Assembly (NCBI GenBank): GCA_050084515.1
Contig: CM114271.1
Location: 55,552,001 to 55,616,000 of the forward strand
Direction of reading: 5' to 3'
Length of the DNA: 64,000 nucleotides
Source: Blasia pusilla
Taxonomy: Eukaryota; Marchantiophyta; Marchantiopsida; Blasiales
Shown here: positions 44,911 through 56,947 of the stretch, in pieces
Position numbering within the stretch: the stretch's first letter is position 1
Layout: every line of letters begins with the position of its first letter
Notes under the pieces: generated by a model
Database searches by the model: none
The model's input: only the letters and a program-made list of their open reading frames with translations
What the model was told of the DNA's origin: nothing
Translations under genes and position numbers: made by a program

Positions 44911-45615
44911 CTGCAATCCATCGGACTCCGACGGGTCGTCACAGCTCACGGTCGGATTCTAGCAACGAGCTAAATGATGCAACCCGTCGGAGTCTAACGG
45001 ATTGCATTCACATTTGCTAATGCCTGGTAAGCAAACTGTCGGAGTTCGACGGGTTGCTCAATAGGCCGCCTTGTGAGGATGTTTTTTGAAGAATGCAACT
45101 CGTCGGACTCCGACGAGTTCCTCGAGTGACTGCAGGTTTAGAAGGTTTTTTCCCCAAAGCAACCCGTCGAAGTCTGACCGGTTGCTTGCCTCGAAGCTGT
45201 TTTTCCCCAAATCAACCCGTCGGACTCCGACGGGTTGATTTCGGCCAAAAATAGTTTCAAGGCAAGCAACCCGTCGGACTCCGATGGGTTGCTTTGGGGA
45301 AAAAACCTTCTAAACCTGCAGTCACTCGAGCAACTCGTCGGAGTCCGACGAGTTGCATTCTTCAAAAAACATCCTCACAAGGCGGCCTATCGAGCATTCC
45401 GTTGGACTCCGACGATTTGCTTTGGGCCAAAAACTAGTTAAATCTATGGTCAATCAAACAAGTTGTCGGAGTCCGACGAGTTGCAATCTTAAAAAAACAT
45501 CCGAAAAAGCGTGCAGTCGAGCAACCCGTCAGAGTCCGACGAGTTGCTTTCGGCAAAAACAAACCTAACCCATTCATCAATCGAGCAACTCGTCGGAGTC
45601 TGACGAGTTGCGAAA
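44911..45615. repeat. Palindrome array, intron 2 of methyltransferase copy 5
   Basis: About eleven palindromes at roughly 60-bp spacing. Several are perfect (for example about 45096-45120 with CTC/GAG arms and about 45214-45238 with CCC/GGG arms). Confidence 0.9.
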
Positions 45616-47114
45616 GTGTTAAAGATACTCACATGTTCATGGCATGCATTGCCATCTCCACCGTCGCCATGTGATGAGGGTATGGGTGAAGGACCACTGC
45701 CTTCACGCAGAAATGTGCCTCCAATAAGTTGGGCCGATCCTCCGCGAACTTGGTCCACGCCATGAACCTGTGATTTCCATCCCAGATGAAGAAATGCAGA
45801 TTCCTCATCCAGCTGAATTCCGTGCCCTCAACTTGCCTTCTGAAATCCTGGTCTCGCATCCTCCAGAATGTGTCGAGCTTTTCCAAGTCCTCCTCGGTAA
45901 CCAGAGCTTGGGTTCCATGCTCGTCATAAGGCTGAACATAGAAGGGAGGAAAGTTGTCGACGTAGGATGTTGTCGCCGCCGATTGTTTTAGCTTCGCGAT
46001 GTCCTCGTCGGACTGAATTTCACGGACGTATTCCATTGTCCGCAATCGGCAGAGTGGAATCCTCGGGGCGTTGTGGCCCTCCATGAGTGCCATCTGCTTT
46101 ACCACCTGTCAGAACCAAGACAAGAGGAATAAGCTATACTGAAATCCCAATGAATTGCAATTCACATAATTCAAAAAACCCAGAACCTCTCTTACCCGCT
46201 CGAAAATGGGGTCGGTTTCTTAACCAACTAACTTGTCTGAGACACAAGCTGGAAAATCGACTGGGAACTCGTTGATCCGATAGAGGTCGATGTCCTCCGC
46301 CGGGCTTGGAGTCGAGAATGACCGCTCTCCGGCTTCTTCGGCCATGTCCACCATCTCCACGCTGGCGGTCCTCATGACCTCGTCGTCATTGATTTCAACT
46401 TCTGGCGTTTCCACTATGTTGATTGTGTCCTCGGACTTCGTGGGGGACATTTCCCGCATCTCAACACTTGCGGTTGGACGGGCTGGGCTATCGTCAATGG
46501 CTATCGCTTTTTCCCTCCTCGCTTTAGCCAATTCTGCCCTCCTCACCAACGCATCCAGACGCTTCTTTTCTCTCTTTTTGTCGGCGATCCTTTTCTTCAA
46601 GGCCTACGACGTCTCAGCCTCTGCGTTCTGTTTATCTAGCGCCTCTTGAACATGTCTCGCAAGAAGCACTTGGTTGTGCATCTCCGCTTCCCTTTCCCGC
46701 TCCTTGATTTCCTGCTGCCTAATTTCATTCGCCGAACGAGGCCCAAGAGAAGCTAACGCAGGAGTCCTAATGGACTTCGGAGTGAAGCTCCCAGACTTGT
46801 TGGCTTGTGATTTTTTCCTCGTCATTTTTTCTGGAAATGCCTCCACCTATGTCCATGACAAATCCCTTGATCACTCGCCTTGCTGATGTGAGATGGGAGC
46901 TCGAATCGCCTTGATGGGTAGCTCGAATCGTCCCGCGATCGCTCGGTCAAACCGTCTCGATGTCGTTGCGTCGAACGGTCTCGCTCTCGTTCCCTCCTAT
47001 CGACTCGCGATGTGTTACCGTGTGAAATGCCCCTTCGTATGTGATCAGCTGCTGCGCGGGAGAGTGAGGAATGAAGATCGCGAAATGAGAAACCGGAAAT
47101 GAGCGATTTCTGCC

Positions 47115-47123
47115 CTATTTATA
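47115..47123 (-). promoter_or_regulatory. TATA box of methyltransferase copy 5
   Basis: TATAAATAG on the minus strand, about 290 bp upstream of the start at 46825. Same motif and setting as copies 2 and 3. Confidence 0.65.
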
Positions 47124-47212
47124 CTTTTCTAGCCGTTGGGCTGACCGTTGGGTCCCGTCGTCCTTTCGACGGCGACGTGCCGGATGTTACGGAAGTCCGG
47201 ACGTGAAAAATG

Positions 47213-47933
47213 GCAACCCGTCGGAGTCCAACAGGTTGCGCGGCTCCGCCATCCTGGGTACGTCGCCACGTGCGCGAGCAACCCGTCGGAGACCGACGGG
47301 TTGAGCGCCTCCGTCGTCTTCGGAAAAGAACGCGAGGTACCCGCGCAACCCGTCGGAGACCGACATGTTGCGCGCCTCCGCCATCCTGGGTACGTCGCCA
47401 CGTGCGCGAGCAACCCGTCGGAGACCGACGGGTTGAGTGCCTCCGTCGTCTTCGGAAAAGAACGCGAGGTACCCGCGCAACCCGTTGGAGACCGACATGT
47501 TGCGCGCCTCCGCCGTGTTTGGGACGGGAACGGGACGTATCTTGGGCAATCCGTCGGAGATCGTTGGGTTGCACGCTTCCCTCATCAAGGGTTAAGAACG
47601 AGGGCTTCTCGTGCAAGTCGTTGGAGTCTGGCTGGCTGCACCACAAGGCGAGGGCCTTGCGCAACCCGTTGGAGGGCGACGGGTTGCACGCCTCGCCGTC
47701 TTTGGGCTAAAAGGCGATGCACCCGCGGAACTCGTCGGGATCAGACGGTTTGCACGCCTCCGGCATCTTCAGGCAAGAAGGAGCGGTATCCGAGCAACTC
47801 GTTGGAGAGCGACGGGTTGCTCGCTTTGACAATGTTTAGCAGAAGCGTGCAACCCGTCCGATGCCGACGGGTTGCAGGCTTTGGTTAGCTTCCGGTAATT
47901 TTTGAGTTACCAGGACTCCGACGGGTTCCAAGT
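47213..47933. repeat. Intergenic palindrome array of element D
   Basis: About 13-14 palindromes between the divergent promoters. A 132-bp unit containing two palindromes is present twice in tandem (about 47234-47515) with only a few differences, including a shared one-sided change (GACATGTTGC) in the second palindrome of both units. This shows recent growth of the array. Confidence 0.9.
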
Positions 47934-48084
47934 GTGATGCGCAACCCTCTGCTTCCCAAATCCGGTAACATATTGCAACAGAATTGAATGTGTTACAGAA
48001 TTGGATCCATTGTGTCAGACAATGTCACCCACCGAATTCATCTAGTCAGTAAAAATCGGTCAAGAGTATCTGTTTCCTATTCAC

Positions 48085-48091
48085 TATAAAT
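48085..48091 (+). promoter_or_regulatory. TATA box of transposase copy 4
   Basis: TATAAAT followed by three or more CTCATT repeats, 58-64 bp upstream of the ATG at 48149. Conserved with 13042-13048. Confidence 0.65.
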
Positions 48092-48148
48092 TAAATATTC
48101 TCATTCTCATTCTCATTCTCAGTCTCCTCCCATTGGAATCTTCTTGGA

Positions 48149-51100
48149 ATGGATAATTATGTTGAGCTCACTTGTGGCAGTCATCTGGAGGCCCTTCCTC
48201 AATCGGAAATCATTCGACCCCAAGCTCGTGAGTCTTTCATAGCAGTGGATGAAAATTTTCTATCTGTTCGATTTCTTCTCCAAATTGGAACCATCTTTGT
48301 ATCCAAAGATGTAAGGGTGGACGGTACGGAAGACATAATAGGTGAGACGGTCTAGCCAGTGACCTCAGACCGTAAAGTATGGAATCTCCTACCTCTAGCT
48401 AATGGTCAATACAGAGTTTACGGCCTGCCCCTGAATTCGTTTGTTTCCCAAGTAGACGGTCTAGAATTTCCTAGTGCTCCGAGCTCTACGTTTGCAACTC
48501 CAAGCTCTCCAGATCCGGCTTCGACTCCAACTTCGCACGCTCGTAACAATGTTGTTTTTCCTGAAGAGATTCCGGATGTTATCAACCTCAGTGGATCTGT
48601 CGGACACCAATCGGGCCCTCTGTCCGCCTACTCGTTCCTCTTGCGAGTATCAGGCAATAGTTTGCTTTCATCTCTGCCCTTGAAAATGTTCAAGCACATT
48701 CTTGTCGACGAGTTGCCGCCCACATACGATGGTAATTGCATTTTTGAGTTGCCTCCACTTGCTGCTTCTGCTCAAAAGAAGGATGGAGGACGCCTGAAGG
48801 GTATGGACAGAAAGTCTGATTGTCATCGATGATGCAGGCTTCAACGGACCAGTGCTTCAATTCCAGATGGTCCTTGGATTGTCTCCCGCCGCCAATGCGT
48901 GGGAGCCTTGGAGTGTAGAAGTCCAGCATGCGCGTATCTAGAGCGCAACGGGCGAGTCAATACGTTGCAATTCCCTCCCAAGAATGTAGAAACTCCATAC
49001 GAGGTCGGTGCCACCATACCGCCGGGAGGCCATCGATGTCCTCATTGTCAGGCATCGCCCTTCTGCGTTGGAGCGTGTCGTGCATACATATTTTTCATTG
49101 TCCACGACTTGGGCTCCACGTCAGAGTATACAAGGTTGGCTGTCCATGTTGGCTCCCACACTCATCCTGTGACCGATGGAATTCAAAGACACATCAAGGA
49201 GGATGTGGCAAAGAAAGTAGCCGAGGTCTACAGAAACTCTCCGGGTTCAAAGCCCGGAATGATCAAGCTCACAACGGCATCACAAATTTGTGAACAATTG
49301 CTTGGAATCCCTGGACAGGGCGAGATCACAGCGGTTGAGGAGAAACAACTCTGGGAAAATCTCGCATTTCTCGCTGATCCTGAATGCTTCCGAATTTCTT
49401 ACGTCGATCGAGTTCGGATGGAAAGACGGCGAAATGGATGCCATCGCGTAATCAAGGCCAACTCCAGATTTCCATTCATTCAGAGATGTCAGTTCATGGG
49501 CCAAGGAGGCGAGGGATCCAGGGCCTATGTCTTCAAAATGTCAACCACAGGTCCGTCGAGTGGCCTCGATCTTATAGATCGAATGAGGGAAGGGGAAGAT
49601 CTTTATGGGAGCTGGGTAAGCTTTGATATTTGCTACAGAGTGCTGAACGGATGGTTGACGATGGGTGCTCACGTTTATGACCATGTGGAGAAGGGCCTCA
49701 AAACTATATTTGTCTGTGAAGTAAAGGCAGAAGACGTTGGCAGTTTGAAGATGTGTTGGTTACTCTTATTGGAGGTGGTGAAGGAAAACAAAAGGCCACC
49801 TCCGGAAATTTATGGGTTCATGGCGGACAATGCACAACCTGGGTGGATTGCTATCCAGGAAGTGTTCTGGGGTGGAGAGGTTCAACCGGAGAGGGAAAGG
49901 TCGGATGCTTTCCATTGGCTTGCGATCAGTGACCGGTACACCAAATCTTGCATCAAGGAGAATAAGAGGACATAGCATGTCACTCTACTCCAACGCTGCA
50001 AGGACAGCAAAACCTTGAAGCAGGCCATGGAATTCCAGGAAGAACTTCATGGGTGGTGGAGGAAGCATGCGATTGAGGGGAAGTACAAAGAGTTGTGCTC
50101 TTGGTTGAGTTGGTGGACTGTACGTATGAGACAATGGGGAAACTTCATGCGGCAGGTGAGTTCACTATTTTGTCTTGTCAAGCTCACGCTGAGAATTGTT
50201 TGTAAAGTTGTAGCTCAGGATGAGAAGCGTGGGAATTATATGGATTTCAAACCCAAGAAACCAAGCAAGCTGTCGGATGCGACGGGTTGCCCGATTGTGC
50301 AACCCGACGGAAACCGACGGGTTGCCCAAGGGTGTAACCCGACGGAAACCGACGGGTTGCATCCAGATGTTTGGTGCAACCCGAGTGTGCAACCCGTTGG
50401 GACCCGACGGGTCACAGAGTCGTTCATGGGATGCCTCGGCCTTGCAACCCGTCGGGTTCCGACGGGTTGCAGTAGGTGGGTTTAAGGTTACAACACGTCG
50501 GGACCCGACGGGTCGTAGAGTCGTTCATGGGATGCCTCGGGCCTGCAACCCGTCTGGTTCCGACATGTCGCTTATTTCTTTGACTCCTGAGTTATTTTCG
50601 TTCCCTTCTAACATTGCCGTCGTTGCAGGGATTGAACGTTCATGAAAATGCCCTCTGCCCCAACACAAGTGGAGCAGAAAGTGTTCATTCCTCTTGGAGG
50701 TCGTCACAAGCATGCCAACAAATTTCACTTGTGGAGGCATGCCAACAAGACGAGGCAAGAGCAATGCTATAGTCTGCAGCATCCCATATCTTTCTCACAA
50801 AAGGCATAACAAAAGGAAAAGGGCTGTCGATCTACGAGCTCTATGTCAGGGCGGCTGTGAGATCTGGTGATGAAAAATTGTATGTCGAAGCCTTCAACCG
50901 GTGCGTAGCTGGAACTCCACTCGAGCAAGACGTACACATAGGTGGGGATATTTGTGGGCGGGTTTCAAGACGTCCCATACAGATGGTGGTAGAGTAGTCC
51001 AAACGAGACTCGTGGAGACCACATTAGTATCTTGACTTCAGGCAGGTGAAGAGGCAGCATCGAGGAACGAATCCGATGATTGATTTGGATGAGGAAATTA

Positions 51101-52008
51101 CACCGCCTAGATATTCGGGGACCCCGGACCTGTCCCAAATCCGTGATGGAGTTACTTCTCCAAAATCAGTGAATGTTTTATTTCAAAAGCCCTCCGTTGC
51201 TGGAAGTTCGCAACATCCTGTCATTGGGGTGGTTCAACAATATGGGATTATGGTAATGGAGGTGGATTGCAACCTAAAACGGTGGCATATATCTCGGAGC
51301 AACCCAGGACGTGGACCCACCTGCAGGGCATGATCTGATGGCATTAGGAGAGCATGCGGCACTTTCCTAAATAAGAACTGTACAAGGACTGGACGACCTC
51401 TGCCTGGGTTTTGGGGACTCAAAACCTTTGATCGTTTCACGAGGACCGGGGATCAATTGAAGTACTTCTTCTGCCCAAATGAATCTTGCACTTTCCGGAA
51501 GTCTTATCCAGCTGCCATTGGAGCTCCCGGGAATACCCCCACGATTTGGCCCATCGCCGCAGGCACGAACTGCACTCAAGACGAAGTGGACAATCTTACA
51601 AGTGCCGGTTCCAGACTCGTAGACGGGGGAAATTCAGAGCATGTTCGCATTACAGAGACCTTCGCATTTCGTATTCAACCCAAGATTGATGTCAACATGT
51701 ACCCGGAGAAGGTGGATGATCTCAATCCATTATTTCTGTTTGAGTCTAGAAATGGGGTGAAGAGAAACAGAATGCAGGCCAACGGTGGAGAGAGCAAAGC
51801 GGTGCGGCGGCTCGGGAGGCAAAAATGGAGATCATCGCCACGAAAGATGTCTTGAGTGGCAATGGAATAGGAAGGATGTATTGGGTCAGGAACAACAGTG
51901 TAAATTCAAGTGTCACAGGGATGTATGTGGTGCACATCTGTTGCTTTCCCTCATGTTCATGTGATGACTTTGTCCAAAGAGAGACAAGTGGCAAAAGGTA
52001 TTTCCCTT
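48149..52008 (+). pseudogene. MULE-like transposase, copy 4
   Basis: Exon 1 is 48149-50155. Exon 2 starts at 50629 and is cut at 52008. Exon 1 holds a 359-codon open run (48899-49975) that includes the whole Cys/His cluster (CRSPAC, CPHCQASPFCVGAC, HTHPV) and most of the DDE core (FDICYR near residue 491, FMADNAQ near 557, DAFHW near 588). Stops at 48353, 48830 and 49973 are each single-base changes relative to copy 2. Exon 2 has several stops and a frameshift near 51774. The SWIM finger begins (CSCDDFVQRETSG) but its last Cys and His are lost where the palindromic junction starts. It is divergent from methyltransferase copy 5. Confidence 0.75.
50268..50573. repeat. Palindrome array in transposase intron, copy 4
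   Basis: Seven or eight palindromes at 25-60 bp spacing. One (about 50304-50328) has mismatched ACGG on the left arm, also seen in its neighbour, suggesting local duplication. Confidence 0.85.
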
Positions 52009-52030
52009 GGGAAATACCTTTTGCCACTTG
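51985..52030. repeat. 46-bp perfect palindrome at an element-element junction
   Basis: Two 22-bp arms (51985-52006 and 52009-52030) that are exact reverse complements, separated by TT. The left arm is genuine SWIM-exon sequence of transposase copy 4 (TGGCAAAAGGTATTTCCC). The right arm is the same sequence inverted, then directly joined to exon 1 of methyltransferase copy 6 at 52031. Other SWIM exons in the window do not contain the inverted arm. Confidence 0.95.
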
Positions 52031-52910
52031 ACGATAGCCCTGCCCGTCCAACCGCAAGTGTTGAGATGCGGGAAATGTCCCCCATGAAGTCCGGGGACAC
52101 AATCAATATAGTGGAAACGCCAGAAGTTGAAATCCATGACGACGAGGTCATGAGGACCGCCAGCGTGGAGATGGTGGACATGGCCGAAGAAGCCGGAGAG
52201 CGGTCATTCTCGACTCCAAGCCCGGCGGAGGACATCGACCTCTATCGGATTGACGAGTTCCCAGTTGATTTGCCAGCTTCTGTCTCAGACAACTTAGCTG
52301 GTCAAGAAACCGACCCCATTTTCGAGCGGGTAAGAGAGGATCTGGGTTTTTTGAATTATATGAATTCCAATTCATTGGGAATTCAGTGTAGCTTATTCAT
52401 CTTGTCCTAGTTCTGACAGGTGGTAAAGCAGATGGCACTCATGGAGGGCCACAACGCCCCGAGGATTCCACTTTTCCGATTGCGGACAATGGAATACGTC
52501 CGCGAAATTCAGTCCGACGAGGACATCGCGAAGCTTAAACAATCGGTGGTAAAGATCCACGTCGCGGCTTTCCTCGCTTCTATGTTCAGCCTTACGACGA
52601 GCATGGAACCCAAGCTCTGGTTACGGAGGAGGACTTGGAAAAGCTCGACACATTCTGGAGGATGCGAGACCAGGATTTCAGAAGGCAAGTAGAGGGCACG
52701 GAATTCAGCTGGATGAGGAATCTGCATTTCTTCATCTGGGATGGAAATCACAGGTTCATGGCGTGGACCAAGTTTGCGGAGGAGCGGCCCAACTCATTGG
52801 AGGCACATTTTTGCATGAAGGCAGTGGTCCTTCACCCATTCCCTCATCACATGGCGACGGTGGAGATGGCAATGCATGCCATGAACACGTGAGTATCTTT
52901 AACACTTACG

Positions 52911-53612
52911 CAACTTGTCGGGATGGTTGTTGGGATGCTTTAACACTTACGCAACTAGTCGGACTCCGACGAGTTGCTCAATTGATGAATGGGTTAGGTA
53001 TTTTTTTGCGGAAAGCAACTCGTGGGACTCCGACATGTTGCTCGACTCGACGCTTTTTCGGATGTTTTTTTAAGAATGCAACTCGTCGGACTCCGACGAG
53101 TTGTTCGATTGACCACAGATTTAATTAGTTTTTGGCCCAAAGCAAACCGTCGGAGTCCGACGGGTTGCTCGACTCGCCGCTTTGTCAGGATGTTTTTTGA
53201 AGAATGCAACTCGTCGGACTCCGACGAGTTGTTCGACTGACCGTAGGTTAAGAATGTTTTTGCCCAAAGCAACCCGTTGGAGTCCGACGGGTTGCTTGCC
53301 TCGAAACTGTTTTTGGCCGAAATCAACTCGTTAGAGTCCGACGGGTTGCATTCGGAAGTTGGTTCCCCAAATTTCGCTTCAAATTGCAAGTTTCCATTCA
53401 ATTGCGCAACCTATCGGACTCCGACGGGTTGCTATGTTCACGTTAGTATGTTCAGTTGCACAACCCGTCGGAGTCCGACGGGTTGAAACCAGGCATTAGC
53501 AAATCTGGATGCAATCCGTCGGACTCGGACGGGTTGCATCATTTAGCTCGTTCCTAGAATCAGACCTTGAGCTGTGACGACCCGTCGGAGTCCGACGGGT
53601 TGCAGGAACCCA
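52911..53612. repeat. Palindrome array, intron 2 of methyltransferase copy 6
   Basis: About eleven palindromes, collinear with 44911-45615. The two at about 53086 and 53206 are identical perfect CTC/GAG versions in near-identical spacers. Confidence 0.9.
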
Positions 53613-55785
53613 TGTAATTTCCTGACGGGTTGAGTTTGGATGTGCAGGATTGTATCGGAGGGGAATGTCACCCACCACTGGATCTAGGACTGCAATCGGG
53701 TGAGGAAGGTGCTTACGACGCACCCGGGAGAGTACAAGGGGTTCTTAGGCGATGCCCTTGTCAATCAGATGCTTGCAAAGGATGCTCAGATTAAAAAGAA
53801 AACTTGGGCAAATAAATTTATTTCCCAAGATGCAGCCGTAACCATCCTTTGCTGGTCGAAGATACAGGCCGCGAAGAAGAGCGCCGACCGAGCCGAGCGG
53901 AGGGAGAAGGTATCTGCATCTGAGCGCGCGAAATTCATCCAAGCTGCAATATCTGCAGCAACAAAATACACGGCGAGCAAGATGCAGCGATACATCAACA
54001 TTCTCAACCCCGAACTTGGTCCGGAGTTCTACAAGGAGCTGAAGGCGATTATCAAGCGCCAGCGGAAAAGGGATGAAGATTCGCATGGTCGGATTGGGGA
54101 TAAAGTGTCCCTGGATCGCGTGCATCGGTTTGCGTTGTCCGGCATAAGCGAGTTTAGGAGGATCCGACTGATGAAAATCAGTCTCGAGGGCACAGAGGCC
54201 TAGAAGAGGGCGGCACACCATCCTCCGGGTGTGTCCGATCCAGTGATCTCCCACTGGCTACGCGAATGGTCATTCTGGGACGCGTTGCGGGTTATCGGGA
54301 AGTCCGTGCTGGACGGTCTGCAAGCGGAGCTCTGAAGATAAGAGCCCATCCCGGATGAAGCAAACCTTGAAAGTTTTGGAGATTTCGAGGGTTCGCTCGA
54401 CGAAATCCGGGACAAGCCAACCAAAAACCCAGGATTCAAGACAATGTTCAAGGTTTGCATCCTCCCTCAAGCAAAGCTTGACGAAGAAGTAGAGGGGAAC
54501 AAACGGGATCAAGCAAAGAAGAAGCGAGATCTACAGGAGCAGATGGCCGATTCTGTTTGACTAAAAGCTGCCCAACGGATGGTCTTCAAGTACCTCGTCC
54601 AGTGTAAGAATGCAGGTACGTGGGGAAAATTACCGACAGCCTTGAAATTGTGGGCTTCGCCGCCGGATGCAGAGACATTCTCCATGTACGATATGGAGAT
54701 GGGGCAGCACATGTCCGATTGGGAGGTGGAGAATTGCCCCATTTGGCTCGACTTCAACGACCCTGAAGACATTACCAATAAGGATTGACGAGTGCTTCAT
54801 GATGCAGTGGCCTCAAGACAAGACGACATCCCCAATTTTGTGCAGCCTGAAGACTTCTTGGGAGGAGATGCAGAAGAAGCGAGGCCCACGAGCAGTGAGT
54901 TGGCTTCAAGGTCTGCACTGACCAAAGACAAATCCACTGGGTCTCAAAGGCAAGGCGAGGGGAGGGAAAATTCATAGGCCGAGTCTTCCCAAAGAGAGGC
55001 TGAAGATTCAAGGCCAGAGGCGGAATCGTCCGGGAGAGCGGGGAGAGAGGGTCGGACCAGGTCCTCGGCGAAAAAAACCCCACCAGAGTCTGAGGTCATA
55101 GAGACCCCGACAAGCCGTCCGCAGACTCGGGAGAAGCGGAAGCGAGAGGTGCCAGGGGTTGTCCCAAGGAGAATACTGATCCATCATCCTTGGGAAGACA
55201 CAGACAAACAACGACCGGACAAGCGTCCTCCTTGATCCACTCCTTTCTTGGATGAGTGAAGAGCTTGATTCTCAAGCGTCGACACCGACCATCGATAACC
55301 GACAACGTTGGGGACGGAAGCTCCAACAAAACGGGCACGCTGCCTGGACGGTGAATGGAGTGGTCGAAGAGGTTGCGGTGGATCTCTTGATCGCTGATCT
55401 GCCCTCGGGGTTGCGACTTTGGGGCGAGAATCCGTCGGACGAGGTACCTGAGTGGAATGTGCCGCTCTCTTATGACCAGATTGCGCTATTGTTCTCCTTT
55501 GCAGACGCCTATCTGAGTGACAGGGGCTGCTTCTTGGTGTTGACTGGAGGGAGCGAGGACAAGCTCTTCAACCTCCAGTGCGTCAAGAGGTCGCTAAAGT
55601 GGAGGACGGCGCAATCGGGGATCATAAAAAACGAGTACCCACTCCGATCCGCGACGAGTCAGATTCGGGTAAGGCTCAATTCATGTACTATAATCTCAAT
55701 TATATTTTAATGATGTGTATAATGAGTGTTCATCTCCGTTAAGTGAGTATAATGAGTGTCAATCTCCGTTTTTTTTGTCCGTGAG

Positions 55786-56132
55786 CAACCCGTCGGAAGG
55801 CGACGGGTTGCTGGCTTAGAGCAGTCTCTGAAATGCTCAGTTGAGAGCAACCCGTCCGTTTCCGACGGGTTGCATCTTTCCCACATGCACAGGGAAAACC
55901 GTGGTGTACCTGCACCCCGTCGGAACCCGACGGGTTGCAGTTGCTTTTGGTTTTTCCCTGTGTTTCGAAAAGTCGCAACCCGTCTGATAGCGACGGGTTG
56001 CTCTCAAGCGAGCATGGGCTGCTCTAGGCCAGCAACCCGTCGCCTTTCGACGGGTTGCTCACGGACAAAAACAACGGAGCCCGACGGGTTGGTCCGGGAC
56101 AAAACAACCCGTCGGACTCCGACAAATTGATC
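55786..56132. repeat. Palindrome array, intron 3 of methyltransferase copy 6
   Basis: About eight palindromes between 55669 and 56208, including perfect ones at about 55787 (GGAAGG centre, CCCGTC/GACGGG arms) and 55848. Longer than the same array in copy 5. Confidence 0.9.
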
Positions 56133-56208
56133 CAAAGTCAGTTATTGAAAATGTTCTCAAGGCGACTTCTTTAGTTTCTGACATTGTTTCCAATGTGCTG
56201 ATTTACAG

Positions 56209-56721
56209 ATGGACCACTCCTACGTCTACTGCTTCGTTCAGCCCGAGCACAATTTCCAGGTGTTCAAGATCCAGGATCCTGTGGATCCATGCTCAGATGG
56301 GTACAGCTTAGATAGTTTGTACAATTCCCCCCCAGGAATTTACATGCAAGACAATACCCCACTTCTGGGAGGAAGGGAAAAGTCGCCAGCCCTGATGCAA
56401 ACGCTCATCGAGCTCTGCTCAAGGCCGGGTGACTTGGTGTTCGACTTAGTGGGACTTTTAGGGGCAAGTATCAAAGGCGCCTGGCAAAGTGGCAGGAACA
56501 TTCTCTGCCTCGAGGGAAGGCAGGAACTGTTTGACCTTTGCAAGGAGGCAAAGGCAGAATACGAAAGGCTCGTTGGGGCGTACAACTCTCCACCGAAGCC
56601 GAGAGCTCCGGTTCCAGACCCACCCTTGGTAGTGACTCCATCGTCACTTCCAACGATTCCAAAAATCGGGAGGGCAAGGCCGAAAGTAATTGTGCAAGAG
56701 CTCTCGGACGATGACGAGTGA
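56209..56721 (+). CDS. Exon 4 of methyltransferase copy 6, motif I region (open)
   Basis: 170 codons, intact from a TTTACAG acceptor to the TGA after SDDDE. Same layout as 26905-27417: MDHSYVYCFVQPEHN, GREKSPALMQTLIELC, RPGDLVFDLVGL, GRNILCLEGRQEL. The last segment corresponds to the Glu at the end of the second strand of a Rossmann methyltransferase, which normally contacts the ribose of S-adenosylmethionine. It is kept here although the glycine-rich loop is altered. Confidence 0.6.
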   Translation: MDHSYVYCFVQPEHNFQVFKIQDPVDPCSDGYSLDSLYNSPPGIYMQDNTPLLGGREKSPALMQTLIELCSRPGDLVFDLVGLLGASIKGAWQSGRNILCLEGRQELFDLCKEAKAEYERLVGAYNSPPKPRAPVPDPPLVVTPSSLPTIPKIGRARPKVIVQELSDDDE

Positions 56722-56947
56722 GTTCAAAGAACTCAACGACCCAGCTTGACTGCAGCGTTTGGAGTAGGGAGTTTTTTGATGATGAGGCAAAAGATTTCAT
56801 AGAATAGATCAAATGTACAATTCCGAGCTTTTTTCGGATGATATAAAGCAGAAGATTTTTTCGAACGATGGTGGTGCTTGTAAAAGTTTGCTGAACATTT
56901 TTTGTCTTTTCGAATCTGATCGTCTATGTACTCCGCGGACTTCTATT

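Larger units (their letters stand above)
42516..46825 (-). pseudogene. ParB-methyltransferase gene, copy 5 (split by gypsy-1)
   Basis: Exon 1 is 46196-46825 (TAG at about 46604). Exon 2 is 45633-46105, an open ParB-like domain with ALVTEEDLEKLDTF and FFIWDGNHRFMAW. Exon 3 is 43069-44886 (frameshifts near 44330 and 44550, TAG near 43936, about 240 bp of linker lost near 43365, motif IV region DLLIADLPSGLQLW open). The start of exon 4 is 42516-42598 (MDHSYVYCFVQPEHN). The end of exon 4 lies beyond the retrotransposon at 32571-32661. Splice sites match copies 3 and 6. Exon 2 of this copy is the cleanest view of the ParB-like domain in the window. It is divergent from transposase copy 4. Confidence 0.8.
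30783..52008. mobile_element. MULE-like element D, with a gypsy retrotransposon inside
   Basis: It begins with the methyltransferase-side terminus (GGGGCTGGTATTCTGACAGG) inserted in the 3' flank of copy 4. It reads through the distal reading frame (31760-32082), the methyltransferase gene (leftward; 3' end 32571-32661, body 42516-46825), the divergent palindrome region and the transposase (rightward from 48149). It stops at 52008 in the SWIM exon, at the centre of a 46-bp palindrome. Gypsy-1 accounts for 32662-42515. Without it the element is about 11.4 kb, close to element B. Confidence 0.75.
52031..56721 (+). pseudogene. ParB-methyltransferase gene, copy 6 (5' end lost)
   Basis: Exon 1 tail 52031-52329; exon 2 52420-52888 (frameshift near 52548, then open through TFWRMRDQDFRR and FFIWDGNHRFMAW); exon 3 53648-55668; exon 4 56209-56721, fully open. 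Exon 3 is open at 53700-54203 (helical middle), has stops near 54203, 54335, 54558 and 54786, and is open again at 55252-55668, covering VDLLIADLPSGLRLW to SQIR. Reading straight through 54579-54788 shows that there is no intron at the KNAGTWGK codons, so exon 3 is a single 2-kb exon. Motif I is RPGDLVFDLVGLLGAS. Product as for copy 3. Confidence 0.8.
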
